The notes: generated from the letters alone by a model not told the origin. 64,000 nucleotides of DNA from Bacillus sp. 7884-1 (GCF_002272245.1 NZ_NPDD01000063.1:1-64000); one strand, 5' to 3'; shown: positions 7,660 through 16,318, counted from the first letter of the stretch. Numbers and translations: made by a program.

Positions 7660-7791
7660 GGTGGACAGTTAATATAAATTTTTAAAAAGAATTTGTACTT
7701 CTCTTAAAAGAAAAAGTAGCTATTCTAATCTATTAACAATTAGATTATGATAGTGTTTGAGAATTAATTTAAATGATTGAGAGGCCAGCTT

Positions 7792-8985
7792 ATGTGGAAA
7801 AACAGAAATGTATGGATTATTTTGGCAGGGGAATTTATCGCTGGTCTTGGCTTATGGCTTGGGATTATTGGAAATTTAGAATTCATGCAGGAAAAGATAC
7901 CTTCTGATTTCTTAAAATCACTTCTTATGGCTACTGGGCTGGTAGCAGGTATTGTCGTTGGCCCTTATGCGGGCAAAATTACAGACCAAAAAAGTAAAAG
8001 AACAGTCATGCTATGGTCGGGGTTATTGCGTACGATCAGTGTCGTCTTCATGCTAATTGCGATAGCTACAGGATCTGTTTGGTGGATGCTTGTATTTTTT
8101 GTTTCGATTCAGATTTCTGCTGCCTTCTATTTTCCAGCACTGCAAGCAGCGATTCCTCTTATTGTTAAAGATAAGGATTTACTCCAGCTTAATGGAGTTC
8201 ATATGAATGTATCCACCCTTTCACGGATCATCGGTACGGCCGTTGCTGGGATTCTCTTGGTACTCCTTCCCTTATCCATGCTCTATATCGGTTCATTAGT
8301 TGCCTACCTAGGATTACTTATCCTAACTTGGTTCTTAAACTTTGAGGAAAATAATATTTCTCCAGCAAAGAAGAATACCAATGGAAAATCGAGTTTTAAA
8401 GATGTATTACCTGTGATAAAGGGTCTTCCGGTTGTCTTCATGACCCTATTGATGACACTGGTTCCACTTTTGTTTCTAGGCGGATTCAACCTTTTGGTGA
8501 TTAACATCAGTGAACTTCAGGATAGTTCCGCTATCAAAGGCTGGATTTATGCAGCTGAAGGCGTTTCCTTTATGATTGGTGCGTTCTTCATTAAAAAAAT
8601 AAGTGACAAACTATCTTCTTACACCATTTTATTTAGCAGCTCGATCCTCGTCGGTCTGTCTCAGCTTCTGCTTTATTTTGCGGATGTTACCGTTGTAACA
8701 ATAGCAGCATTTCTGGTTTTTGGTTTTTCTGTTGGCTGCTTCTATCCAACAGCATCTACTATATTTCAAACAAAAGTACCGAAGGATTTCCATGGAAGGT
8801 TTTTCTCGTTCCGTAATATGCTTGACCGGATTGGCTTCCAAATCGTGCTGCTTTTAACTGGATTCTTTCTGGATTTCATCGGACTACAGTTAATGTGCGT
8901 CCTTTATGGTGGACTAACCATTCTTATCACTATCATCTTCTATATAAAAAACAATCAACTTCGTACGGTACAACAGGAGAATTAA
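7792..8985 (+). CDS. MFS transporter, probable efflux
   Basis: A 397-residue major facilitator with 12 hydrophobic segments. Visible landmarks are the N-terminal NVWIILAGEFIAGLG helix and the loop 2-3 signature area GPYAGKITDQKSKRTVM (Gly, Asp, Lys/Arg pattern), with a central cytoplasmic loop around residue 190. Single-gene MFS proteins like this in Bacillaceae export drugs, but the substrate cannot be read from sequence. I chose ATG 7792 over TTG 7777 because GAGAGG sits seven bases upstream. Followed by its own terminator. The gene is divergent from the pspA operon. Confidence 0.85.
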   Translation: MWKNRNVWIILAGEFIAGLGLWLGIIGNLEFMQEKIPSDFLKSLLMATGLVAGIVVGPYAGKITDQKSKRTVMLWSGLLRTISVVFMLIAIATGSVWWMLVFFVSIQISAAFYFPALQAAIPLIVKDKDLLQLNGVHMNVSTLSRIIGTAVAGILLVLLPLSMLYIGSLVAYLGLLILTWFLNFEENNISPAKKNTNGKSSFKDVLPVIKGLPVVFMTLLMTLVPLLFLGGFNLLVINISELQDSSAIKGWIYAAEGVSFMIGAFFIKKISDKLSSYTILFSSSILVGLSQLLLYFADVTVVTIAAFLVFGFSVGCFYPTASTIFQTKVPKDFHGRFFSFRNMLDRIGFQIVLLLTGFFLDFIGLQLMCVLYGGLTILITIIFYIKNNQLRTVQQEN

Positions 8986-8991
8986 TGATGA

Positions 8992-9019
8992 AGGCACCAT
9001 CCATTTGGATGATGCCTTT
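8992..9019 (+). terminator. Terminator of the MFS gene
   Basis: GGCACCATCC pairs with GGATGATGCC (one mismatch) around ATTT, followed by TTTTGTTATTTTTT on the plus strand. Confidence 0.75.
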
Positions 9020-9021
9020 TG

Positions 9022-10020
9022 TTATTTTTTTATATTAGCTTTTCGAAAGCCTTGGTATACATCAACTACAGCAAATAATAGGAATGAAAATATCGCTCCC
9101 CAGGAAAACCAGTTATCAAAATCACCAGTGAGACTAAATAGATCAGTCATATAGGTAACAAATGCTGGATTAAATAATTGATTGTTGCTAATGATGACGA
9201 TAAATACAAGCGAGGAGACACCATGCATAACCGTATTGAGCACTGCAATTTTTCTAGTCCATTGACCCGTTGTCAATTTATACAAGTCTAAGGCAATCTC
9301 CAGCCCAACAACAACCACCACCAATGGCCAGTAGGACAACAGAACCTCTTGATTGAAGGTTGGCGTTACAAATTCGAGACCATTACTTCCTTTTTCATAG
9401 ACTCCTAGAAGACTAGCTGCATTGAAATAGACACTTGCCCAGATTGCTGTCCAAAGCAATCCAAGAAACACTTCCACCTTTGATATAGCTTTTTCCTTTG
9501 GAATATAAGGAATATTATTTAAGTCATCAGGCGTCCACTCTTTAAAACATGCTGTTAATGGCGTCTGACTATTCTTATGGTCTGTTCGTTCAATAATCGC
9601 AAACACCACCGTTAACCAGAAAAACACTTGAATACCGGTGCTCACTATTCCCCAAATTCCTAAACCTATTACGTCTAATAGTACATTTAAAACTGCTTCC
9701 TCCCCAGAATAGGAAATAATCGTATTGGCTATCAATGAAATCAGGGAAATTACTGCAGCAATGGGGAGAATTATTTTTAGCAGATTGATATAGACATCAA
9801 AGTAGCGCGGACCTATTAAATGCATGGGACGATCTAGGTATCCGCTCGCCAGGATTGCCGGATTCCCCATTTTTTCAAGGACCGGCTTAACATCATCCTC
9901 AGTGTAATCATCCGGAAGCATATCCTCAATTGTTGAACGAAGCTCGAGTGCAATATCCTCTCGACTTTTCTCTGGGAGCCTGCGAGTAACCTCTTGAATA
10001 TAAAGGTCGATCATTCTCAT
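9022..10020 (-). CDS. HAAS-domain membrane protein (PadR partner)
   Basis: 332 residues. The first 70 form a soluble helical domain (IDLYIQEVTRRLPEKSREDI, then LRSTIEDML, VKPVLEKMGNPAILASGYLD) of the HAAS/DUF1700 type. About six membrane segments follow. Such proteins are almost always encoded with a PadR regulator, and that holds here: the start codon overlaps the padR stop (TGATG). AAGGAGAGG supports the ATG. Role unknown; the HAAS domain is thought to mediate signalling or protein contact, and the pair probably responds to membrane stress or a hydrophobic compound (inference). Confidence 0.8.
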   Translation of the reverse strand: MRMIDLYIQEVTRRLPEKSREDIALELRSTIEDMLPDDYTEDDVKPVLEKMGNPAILASGYLDRPMHLIGPRYFDVYINLLKIILPIAAVISLISLIANTIISYSGEEAVLNVLLDVIGLGIWGIVSTGIQVFFWLTVVFAIIERTDHKNSQTPLTACFKEWTPDDLNNIPYIPKEKAISKVEVFLGLLWTAIWASVYFNAASLLGVYEKGSNGLEFVTPTFNQEVLLSYWPLVVVVVGLEIALDLYKLTTGQWTRKIAVLNTVMHGVSSLVFIVIISNNQLFNPAFVTYMTDLFSLTGDFDNWFSWGAIFSFLLFAVVDVYQGFRKANIKK

Positions 10021-10355
10021 CAGTTATCCTCTCCTTTTAATAATAGGGAAAGCTCTTGCGAAGTCTTTTCCCATTCTTCCTTTAATTGCTGAAAGATATC
10101 GATACCATATGGTGTTAACACATAATACCTGCGTGGTCTGCTTTCAGTTGTATCCCAGCTGCTTGTGACTAACTCTTGTTTTTCCAGGCGGCGAAGCAAC
10201 GGATATAGTGTACTCTGTTCAATCGAAATCCCACATTGTTCTAATAATTGGACAAGGGAATATCCATATTGTGGTGTACGCAGCTGACTTAACACCGCCA
10301 ATGTTAATGTCCCTCTCCTTAGCTCAGTAGTTAGTGAATTTAATAAGGTACTCAT
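10020..10355 (-). CDS. PadR family transcriptional regulator
   Basis: 111 residues. A winged helix (RGTLTLAVLSQLRTPQYGYSL, helix 3 around IEQSTLYPLLRRLEKQ, wing SRPRRYYVLTPYG) is typical of the PadR-s1 class, with a short C-terminal dimerisation helix. It probably represses its own operon with the HAAS membrane protein. The ATG has GGAGGTGG upstream. The promoter region just upstream carries a repeated TCATACACTA, a plausible operator. Confidence 0.92.
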   Translation of the reverse strand: MSTLLNSLTTELRRGTLTLAVLSQLRTPQYGYSLVQLLEQCGISIEQSTLYPLLRRLEKQELVTSSWDTTESRPRRYYVLTPYGIDIFQQLKEEWEKTSQELSLLLKGEDN

Positions 10356-10390
10356 TCATCCATCCACCTCCTTTGCTTTTATGCTGTACG

Positions 10391-10426
10391 TCATACACTA
10401 TACTTTATACTATGTATCATACACTA
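10391..10426 (-). promoter_or_regulatory. Repeat in the padR promoter region
   Basis: TCATACACTA is present at 10391-10400 and again at 10417-10426, 26 bp apart, with TATACTTTATACTATG between them, including -10-like TATAAA/TATACT on the minus strand. It is a likely autoregulatory site of the PadR protein. Confidence 0.45.
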
Positions 10427-10543
10427 TTGTTGTTCACATAACAATTAAAAATCAGTAATATTTTTCCATTTTGATTAGAAGGAATATTTTTTATAAAGGT
10501 GAATATAAACAATATTGAATGTCTATTTGAGGGGTGATATGCC

Positions 10544-11044
10544 ATGAGTATCGATGTAGTGGAGGAACTAATTGCAACAAGGAATAGGTTGTTAAAAGAA
10601 ATTTCTGGTTTAAGCTATGAAAGGCTGAATAAGAAACCTGATGAGGTTACATGGAGTGTTGCCCAGGTATGCCATCATTTGTACTTAACAGAAAGTGCCT
10701 TTACACAAGCAATCATTTATGGACTTAATAAAGTCAATGGAAAAAAGGCGGAGCCGAAGCCTGTTCAGCTGGCAGTTGACCGCACCCAGAAGGCAAAAGC
10801 ACCCGATATAGTGGCGCCTGGCGACGAGCCGTTGGATTCCCAACAGATTAAAGAACTCTTAAATAATTCAAGAAACCTATTTTTGGAGTTTTATAATCAA
10901 CTAGAAGACAAGTCTATTTTAGCCGAAAAATCAACCAAGCACCCACTCTTTGGTTACACGCCGCTAGATCAATGGGTGGAATTGATCTATCTTCACGAAG
11001 AACGGCATATCGAGCAAATCAAAGAAATTAAATCTCAGTTATAA
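10544..11044 (+). CDS. DinB family protein
   Basis: 166 residues with a four-helix DinB/YfiT-like bundle. The metal-binding His pattern is present: His near residue 44 in WSVAQVCHHLYLTESAF, and the pair in IYLHEERHIEQIKE at the C-terminus. These proteins bind a divalent metal; some are thiol-dependent transferases (bacillithiol or mycothiol S-transferases), but this one is not assignable. GAGGGGTGATATGCC precedes the ATG. Monocistronic. Confidence 0.85.
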   Translation: MSIDVVEELIATRNRLLKEISGLSYERLNKKPDEVTWSVAQVCHHLYLTESAFTQAIIYGLNKVNGKKAEPKPVQLAVDRTQKAKAPDIVAPGDEPLDSQQIKELLNNSRNLFLEFYNQLEDKSILAEKSTKHPLFGYTPLDQWVELIYLHEERHIEQIKEIKSQL

Positions 11045-11190
11045 AACTAAACTGTTTTAGCATTGATTGTTGTTTTCAAACAGATTTAATTCTAGGATTT
11101 TAAAAAGGCAGCTGATTAGGTCTCGATTGCCTTCGAATTTACCAAACCAGCCTGAATGCGGCAAGGAAGATTCACCTTAATCGATGGGAT

Positions 11191-11398
11191 TGAGGACAAT
11201 TCTCATGAACCGCCATAAGGATTCGTCCTTAATCCAGGGTCTTGAGGACAAATCTCATGAGTCGCCATAAGGATTCGTCCTTAATCCAGGGTCTTGAGGA
11301 CAAATCTTACGTTCCTCCATAAGGATTCGTCCTTAATCCAGGGTCTTGAGGACAAATCTCATGAGCAGCTATAAGGATTAGTCCTTATTCCAGGGTCT
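11191..11398. repeat. Four 52-bp tandem repeats
   Basis: Units begin at 11191, 11243, 11295 and 11347, each starting TGAGGACAA and containing the small hairpin AAGGATTCGTCCTT and then AATCCAGGGTCT. A degenerate half unit precedes them (from about 11164). The spacing is exactly 52 bp. Differences cluster in the middle (CATGAACCGCC, CATGAGTCGCC, TACGTTCCTCC, CATGAGCAGCT). It could be a structured RNA, a protein-binding array or a satellite; nothing adjacent explains it. Confidence 0.9.
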
Positions 11399-11440
11399 GG
11401 CACAAAAAACAACAATATTTACGAAAAGAGCCTAAAACGA

Positions 11441-11466
11441 AAAGAGCTGACCATTGTCAGCTCTTT
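11441..11466. terminator. Terminator-like hairpin
   Basis: AAAGAGCTGAC pairs with GTCAGCTCTTT around a 4-base loop. It lies downstream of the GNAT gene (minus strand) and is followed by TTTTCG on that strand. Confidence 0.6.
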
Positions 11467-11470
11467 CATA

Positions 11471-11516
11471 CTGTCCACCCCAGACGTACAAATGTACATT
11501 AGTGGTGCCTGTCACC
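11471..11516 (+). repeat. GTGCCTGTCACC-type intergenic repeat, copy 2
   Basis: CTGTCCACCCCAG, a variant middle with ACGTACAAATGTACATT (itself a dyad), then GGTGCCTGTCACC. Directly downstream of the GNAT gene stop, between stop and terminator. Confidence 0.8.
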
Positions 11517-11524
11517 GTACATTG

Positions 11525-12244
11525 TCACCGTACATAAACCAACCAATGTTCGCCTTCTTCTTCCTCCATCCTTACACCGCGCCAGCCTTGGGGGATTAAC
11601 CTTTTTTGACCTTCTGTATCCCCCATCTTTATTCGGGTGCTTTCCTGGATTAAAGTTGCTTTCTTTCTGTTTTCTTCTAGGTCTTTTACAAAAATATAGC
11701 GTAAGCTGCCGCCGTACTTTTCTTTGAGGGCTGCGATTCGCATCCCTTGAGAAAACTTATCCTTTAAACTTGGAATATTGAATGGTGCAACTGTACAGCA
11801 AATGTAGCGGTAACAGTAATTCTCCTTACTTAGCTCTTCCATAATTACACCGGCCAGTATTTTTTGCAATTGATTTCCACGGAATGCAGGAAGTACATTC
11901 GAAATCTCCTGATAGAGAACCTTTGGCAGTTCATTTTCTTCCAAACCAATATCCCGTCCTAAGTGTTCTTCATCGATTGGCGGAATGAGCAGTGCTCGAA
12001 AGGCAATCATTTCATTCCCTGTAAATGCACCAATCATCAAGCCCTTACCCTCTAGAATATACTGATATTCATCCTCCGACAGAGGCTGAAGTACTCTTGG
12101 GCTTTCCATTGCTTGTACAACTAGCTTCTGCACCTCTAAAATCTCTTCCAAGTCTTCAACACCCAATTTTCGGACCTTATAGGGTACATTCCCATTTCTA
12201 AGTATTCCTTCATATATCCACCTCAAGAACAGTCCCTCCTTCAT
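11525..12244 (-). CDS. GNAT-like acyltransferase encoded with the epimerase
   Basis: 239 residues. The central part resembles a GNAT fold: beta strand GLMIGAFTGNEMIAFRAL, the pre-pyrophosphate region VLPAFRGNQLQKILAGVIM where R/QxxGxG/A would bind acyl-CoA, then a later strand YCYRYICCTVAPFNIPSL. The acceptor is unknown. It starts four bases inside the epimerase gene (ATGA overlap), so the two are translationally coupled and probably work on the same metabolite, for example an N-acylated amino acid or dipeptide (inference). Confidence 0.65.
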   Translation of the reverse strand: MKEGLFLRWIYEGILRNGNVPYKVRKLGVEDLEEILEVQKLVVQAMESPRVLQPLSEDEYQYILEGKGLMIGAFTGNEMIAFRALLIPPIDEEHLGRDIGLEENELPKVLYQEISNVLPAFRGNQLQKILAGVIMEELSKENYCYRYICCTVAPFNIPSLKDKFSQGMRIAALKEKYGGSLRYIFVKDLEENRKKATLIQESTRIKMGDTEGQKRLIPQGWRGVRMEEEEGEHWLVYVR

Positions 12245-13350
12245 TGAACAAAACCTTGAAAAACGGTTAGCTCTTTCAGCGTTTCCTCGTTAACTTCTAC
12301 CCCTAACCCAGGCTTCTCCGTTAACCGGATAAATGGTACATCATATACCAAATTGCCAACATCTCTAGAAAATTTCAATGGCCCTGTCAGCTCGACGCTT
12401 GTAATGATTTTCTTTGAAAAAGCAACATGGAACCCTGCCGCCGAACCAACTGAGGATTCGACCATTGAACCGATCTGACATTCCATTCCCGCTAACTCCG
12501 CCTGGTGTGCAAGCTTTACAGCCGGATAAATACCCCCGCATTTCATTAGTTTTATGTTCACTTTATCCGCGGCACGCTTTTGTATAATCTCCCGCATATC
12601 CCGTGTTCCCTTTAAACCCTCGTCAATCATCAGCGGAATCATCGTTTTCGACTTTACTTCGACCATTCCATCGATGTCATCGGCAGCAACCGGCTGTTCC
12701 AGCCAATCAAGCCCAAGGCTCTTTAACTGCTCCACTGCAGTAATGGTGGTGGCGCTATTTACCCATCCTTGATTCACATCAACACGGATGGCAATGTCTT
12801 CCCCTACTTGCGAACGAACCGCTTTAATTCGTTCAACATCTTTGCTAACTTTTGTTCCAACCTTCATTTTAAAAGATTGATAGCCTTTATCCATCATTAA
12901 AGCAGCTTCAGCAACCATTTCTTCAGGTTCGGCAATACTAAGCACGTGGGTAATCGGAAATTCTTCGTGATAACGCCCGCCAATAAGCTGATAAACTGGC
13001 TGTTGCAACTTTTTCCCCATTATATCAAAACAAGCAATATCAATAGCTGCCTTCGCCGTTGGTGCTCCATAAATTGCCTTGTTCATCACTTCGTGAATTC
13101 GCTCAATCTCCATCGGGTTTTGACCTATCAGGACTGGGCCTAAGGTATTTTTAATCATTTCAAAAGTGCTTTCCCAAGTCTCGCCTGTCACATGTTCATC
13201 CGGTACTCCCTCACCATACCCAACAATTCCTTCATCCGTTGTGACCTTTACAATGATGGACGGCATATGATTATAGGTGTGGTAGCTAACGATAAATGGT
13301 TCTTTTAGAGGTAAGTGGATGGCAAAAAGTTGAATTGACGTAATTTTCAT
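12241..13350 (-). CDS. Dipeptide epimerase-like enolase-superfamily enzyme
   Basis: 369 residues of the muconate lactonizing enzyme subgroup. The acid/base lysine pair is in SFKMKVG (Lys161, Lys163), metal ligands are Asp191 (RVDVNQGW), Glu218 (WLEQPV) and Asp243 (MIDEG), and the opposite Lys267 is in VNIKLMKCGG. This set matches L-Ala-D/L-Glu epimerases such as B. subtilis YkfB, though related N-acylamino acid racemases share it. I start at the second ATG (13350): GGAGAGG is ten bases away, while the first ATG abuts it. The gene is divergent from its likely regulator, next to an amidohydrolase and antiporter, pointing to peptide or acyl-amino acid use. Confidence 0.82.
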   Translation of the reverse strand: MKITSIQLFAIHLPLKEPFIVSYHTYNHMPSIIVKVTTDEGIVGYGEGVPDEHVTGETWESTFEMIKNTLGPVLIGQNPMEIERIHEVMNKAIYGAPTAKAAIDIACFDIMGKKLQQPVYQLIGGRYHEEFPITHVLSIAEPEEMVAEAALMMDKGYQSFKMKVGTKVSKDVERIKAVRSQVGEDIAIRVDVNQGWVNSATTITAVEQLKSLGLDWLEQPVAADDIDGMVEVKSKTMIPLMIDEGLKGTRDMREIIQKRAADKVNIKLMKCGGIYPAVKLAHQAELAGMECQIGSMVESSVGSAAGFHVAFSKKIITSVELTGPLKFSRDVGNLVYDVPFIRLTEKPGLGVEVNEETLKELTVFQGFVQ

Positions 13351-13386
13351 AATAGTCATTCCTCTCCAAACAATAATATGATATAG

Positions 13387-13410
13387 TTGTCGTTATACAG
13401 ACGTTAATTA
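13387..13410 (+). promoter_or_regulatory. Operator-like box 1 of the epimerase/NhaC cluster
   Basis: A 24-base block beginning TTGTCGTTATACAG and ending ACGTTAATTA lies between the divergent epimerase and regulator genes. It matches the block at 16202-16225 upstream of nhaC in 20 of 24 positions. Within it CGTTA is repeated 11 bp apart, a one-turn direct repeat. The regulator encoded at 13424 is the obvious candidate to bind. Confidence 0.6.
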
Positions 13411-13423
13411 GGATGTGTTAAAC

Positions 13424-14671
13424 ATGGCTACGAAAATTGCTGTCTTCGGCTCGAGTGAATTTTTGCAAAAAATTGTAAGCGCCTCCAGTCAAATGACTGA
13501 TATTACAATTGATCCCTATATATATCAACATCCACAGGAAGCTGCCGAGCTTACTAGAAAATTAAAGCCTTGTGATGTTGTTTTTTTCTCAGGGGCTCTT
13601 CCTTACTATTTTTCAAAAAAGCACTTCGACAACCTGCCATATCCAACCCTTATTCTAACTCAGGATGAAATAACAATTGCTGCTTCTTTATTAGCTATTA
13701 CACAAAATAGGAATGTACCACTTGAGAGAATATCTATTGATTTGTATGATGCTTCTATCATTCGTAATGTTCTTTCTGAAAGTGAAATTAGGATTGAATC
13801 GCTGCAGATTATGGATTTTAAACAACAATTGCTTGAAGACTGTTTCAATTTAGATAGTATTGTACAATTTCACTACAATCTTTGGGAGCAAGGCATAACG
13901 AAAATTGCATTAACAAGTGTACATGCGGTTTATGATCGACTCCACTCTCTTGGTGTTCCTGCCATTCGAATGGCTGATCCGCAGGTTTCCTTGATTCGCG
14001 GTTTGCAATCAGCAAAAGCTCAAGGGGAGCTTATTAAGAGTAAAGCTGCTCAAGTCGCTGTTGGTTACCTTTCACTCCAAAACCATCAGCAGGACCAAAT
14101 TAATACCCTTGCTCACCTGCTTAACGCATATGTTCAACCATTAAACGGAACCCTATTTGCCCTATATAGTACTCGGGGGGAAATAGATAGAAATCGCGTC
14201 ATCGATTTTTTAGAAAAATGGAAAGGTCCTCTTCTAGTCGGTTTTGGTTACGGATTAACGTTGAAAGAAGCAGATCAACATGCTAAAATTGCCCTGCGTT
14301 TTGCAGAAAAAGAATTGTCCTCAAAATGTGGTTATATTCTAACCGAAGACAAGGAATTAGTTGGACCCTTCCCATATGAGCATAAACAACATAGTTTAAA
14401 AAATGACCATCCCGAGCTTTTAAACATTGCAAAGGAAACAAAGCTAAGTCCTGGCAATCTTTCTAAAATTATTGAGTTCAGTAAATCAAGGCAGTCCTTA
14501 CAATTTACAACTGCTGACCTGGCCGACTATCTTCAGGTGACCCGCCGTTCCACCGAAAGAATTGTAAAAAAGCTCGCTGATAACGGTTATGTAAAGGTTG
14601 TCGGCGAAGAAATGGTGTACCACCAAGGCCGTCCAAGAGCAATTTATGAACTTAACATGCCAGCATATTAA
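13424..14671 (+). CDS. Regulator with degenerate GGDEF-like middle and C-terminal HTH
   Basis: 415 residues. The N-terminal part (KIAVFGSSEFLQKIVSAS, CDVVFFSGALPYYF) looks like a receiver or PrpR-type ligand fold. The middle (TLFALYSTRGEIDRN, then LLVGFGYGLTLKEADQHAKI) resembles the degenerate GGDEF-like region of CdaR/PucR regulators. The C-terminus is a winged helix (FTTADLADYLQVTRRSTERI, NGYVKVVGEE). I do not recognise a named family. The ATG at 13424 is preferred over GTG 13415. Divergent from the epimerase gene, it probably senses a small molecule and controls the epimerase and nhaC promoters through their shared box. Confidence 0.65.
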   Translation: MATKIAVFGSSEFLQKIVSASSQMTDITIDPYIYQHPQEAAELTRKLKPCDVVFFSGALPYYFSKKHFDNLPYPTLILTQDEITIAASLLAITQNRNVPLERISIDLYDASIIRNVLSESEIRIESLQIMDFKQQLLEDCFNLDSIVQFHYNLWEQGITKIALTSVHAVYDRLHSLGVPAIRMADPQVSLIRGLQSAKAQGELIKSKAAQVAVGYLSLQNHQQDQINTLAHLLNAYVQPLNGTLFALYSTRGEIDRNRVIDFLEKWKGPLLVGFGYGLTLKEADQHAKIALRFAEKELSSKCGYILTEDKELVGPFPYEHKQHSLKNDHPELLNIAKETKLSPGNLSKIIEFSKSRQSLQFTTADLADYLQVTRRSTERIVKKLADNGYVKVVGEEMVYHQGRPRAIYELNMPAY

Positions 14672-14675
14672 TAAA

Positions 14676-14716
14676 AAATAAGGAAAGTTCCCTTTAAGGT
14701 GAACTTTCCTTATTTT
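14676..14716. terminator. Bidirectional terminator between regulator and nhaC
   Basis: AAATAAGGAAAGTTC pairs with GAACTTTCCTTATTT, with T-rich tails on both strands. It serves the convergent regulator and nhaC genes. Confidence 0.85.
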
Positions 14717-14717
14717 A

Positions 14718-16136
14718 TTAAGCGGAGACGGTTTCGTCTTCTTTTTTAACCTGAAGCATTTCTTCATCAGTCAATTTTGTAATCGTTATTCCAGTCAGTG
14801 CATAAATCACAGAAATAATTGGTACGATCAAGTTAAAAATTGCATATGGACCATAATCTAACGCATGAACACCCAAGGTACCAAAGATAAATACGCCGCA
14901 TGTATTCCAAGGGATAAACACGGAGGTAAGTGTACCGCCATCTTCAAGTGCCCGCGATAGATTTTTTGAATGAAGACCCTTATCACGATAGGCCTTTGCA
15001 TACATCCGTGATGGAATAACAATCGAAATATATTGTTCAGAACATGTTGCATTTGTTGCGAAACAGGAAACGACAGTTGAAGCAACAACACCTCTAGCTG
15101 ACTTCGCTAATTTTAGAATCTGATTAACAATAGCCTGTAACATTCCAGAGTTCTCTAGAATTCCACCAAAGGTCATTGCTACGATTGTCATTGAGACCGT
15201 ATACATCATCGAATCAAGACCACCGCGGTTAAACAGGTTGTCCACCATTTCATTACCTGTATCAATGACAAACCCGCTCTGCAGAGCTGCGACTGCAGAT
15301 GAAACGTCTCCGCCCTGAATAACTACCTGCGAGAGAAATCCAAGTGTAATACCAATAATCAATGCCGGAATAGCCGGTACCTTCTTTGCGACCAAAATAA
15401 TAACTAATAATGGAACTAGTAATAAAAATGGTGAAATGACAAAGCTTTCTTGGAGAACTCCTAACGTTTTATCAATACTAGCAGAATCCATTCCTTCATT
15501 ACCAAACTTCCTGCCCATAAATCCATATATCACCAAAGTGATTACGATACCAGGAATGGTAGTATAAAGCATATGACGTATATGCACAAATAAATCTGTT
15601 CCAGTTAAACCGGATGCAAGATTAGTAGTATCAGATAACGGGGACATTTTATCGCCAAAATAAGAACCAGAAATAATAGCACCCGCAATCATTGGTGCTG
15701 GAATTCCCATACTTAAGCCAATTCCCATACCCGCTACACCGATTGTTCCCATTGTTGACCAAGAGCTTCCAATTGCCAATGATACAATCATACAGATTAC
15801 TGTAATTGAAACAAGAAATAGTGAAGGGGTAATGATCTTTAATCCATAATAAATCATGGTTGCTACAATTCCGCCGCCAATCCAGGCACCAATTGTTAAG
15901 CCAACGAGAATGATGATAACGATTGCAGGCAGAGCCAAGCGAATCCCCTTATACATCATTTCCTCAATTTCTGACCATTTATAACCGCAGCGCCAAGCAA
16001 CGATGGCCGCAATTGATGTTCCGATTATTAATGGAATATGCGGTCCTTGTTCAAGGACGATGATCGTAATCCCCATTACCACAATCATGACTAAAAGTGG
16101 TAACATAGCCATTTTAAAACTCATCTCTTTTTTCAT
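14718..16136 (-). CDS. nhaC: NhaC-type Na+/H+ antiporter
   Basis: 472 residues with about 12 membrane helices. Family landmarks include IAAIVAWRCGYKWSEIEEMM, the loop SGSYFGDKMSPLSDTTNLAS and the region VVSCFATNATCSEQYISIVI. NhaC proteins exchange sodium for protons; relatives act as malate/lactate or amino-acid-linked antiporters. The ATG at 16136 is used because GGGGGA lies six bases upstream; longer in-frame starts exist. The operator-like box at 16202-16225 links it to the epimerase cluster. In that setting it may import or export the substrate rather than serve salt homeostasis (inference). Confidence 0.85.
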   Translation of the reverse strand: MKKEMSFKMAMLPLLVMIVVMGITIIVLEQGPHIPLIIGTSIAAIVAWRCGYKWSEIEEMMYKGIRLALPAIVIIILVGLTIGAWIGGGIVATMIYYGLKIITPSLFLVSITVICMIVSLAIGSSWSTMGTIGVAGMGIGLSMGIPAPMIAGAIISGSYFGDKMSPLSDTTNLASGLTGTDLFVHIRHMLYTTIPGIVITLVIYGFMGRKFGNEGMDSASIDKTLGVLQESFVISPFLLLVPLLVIILVAKKVPAIPALIIGITLGFLSQVVIQGGDVSSAVAALQSGFVIDTGNEMVDNLFNRGGLDSMMYTVSMTIVAMTFGGILENSGMLQAIVNQILKLAKSARGVVASTVVSCFATNATCSEQYISIVIPSRMYAKAYRDKGLHSKNLSRALEDGGTLTSVFIPWNTCGVFIFGTLGVHALDYGPYAIFNLIVPIISVIYALTGITITKLTDEEMLQVKKEDETVSA

Positions 16137-16201
16137 ACACATTCCCCCGCCCAAATTAGATAGTAAATATTGTTAGCGCTTACTTGTTAGAAAATTAGTA
16201 A

Positions 16202-16225
16202 TTGTCGTTAAATAGTCGGTAATTA
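16202..16225 (+). promoter_or_regulatory. Operator-like box 2, upstream of nhaC
   Basis: A 24-base block beginning TTGTCGTTAAATAG and ending TCGGTAATTA, 20/24 identical to the block at 13387-13410. It lies 66 bp upstream of the nhaC start. Conservation between two intergenic regions 2.8 kb apart supports a shared regulator. Confidence 0.6.
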
Positions 16226-16278
16226 CATTTTATACATAGGTTAATTTTACGTCAATCAAAATTATTCATAATTTAGAC

Positions 16279-16311
16279 AAAAAAATTGCGATGCATGATA
16301 TGCATCGCAAT
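16279..16311 (-). terminator. Terminator of the amidohydrolase gene
   Basis: A 12-bp perfect stem ATTGCGATGCAT/ATGCATCGCAAT with a 3-base loop, followed on the minus strand by TTTTTTTG. Confidence 0.85.
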
Positions 16312-16318
16312 CCTATTT

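Larger units (their letters stand above)
11045..11524. other. Gene-free stretch with tandem and dispersed repeats
   Basis: No gene. It contains the 52-bp tandem array (11191-11398 with a partial unit from about 11164), a hairpin at 11441-11466 and a copy of the GTGCCTGTCACC repeat. All frames are broken; a 52-bp unit cannot encode a repeated peptide. Confidence 0.7.

Noticed and set aside
11164-11398. Possible CRISPR array
   Set aside because: Units are contiguous 52-bp copies with no unique spacers of constant length and no cas genes nearby.
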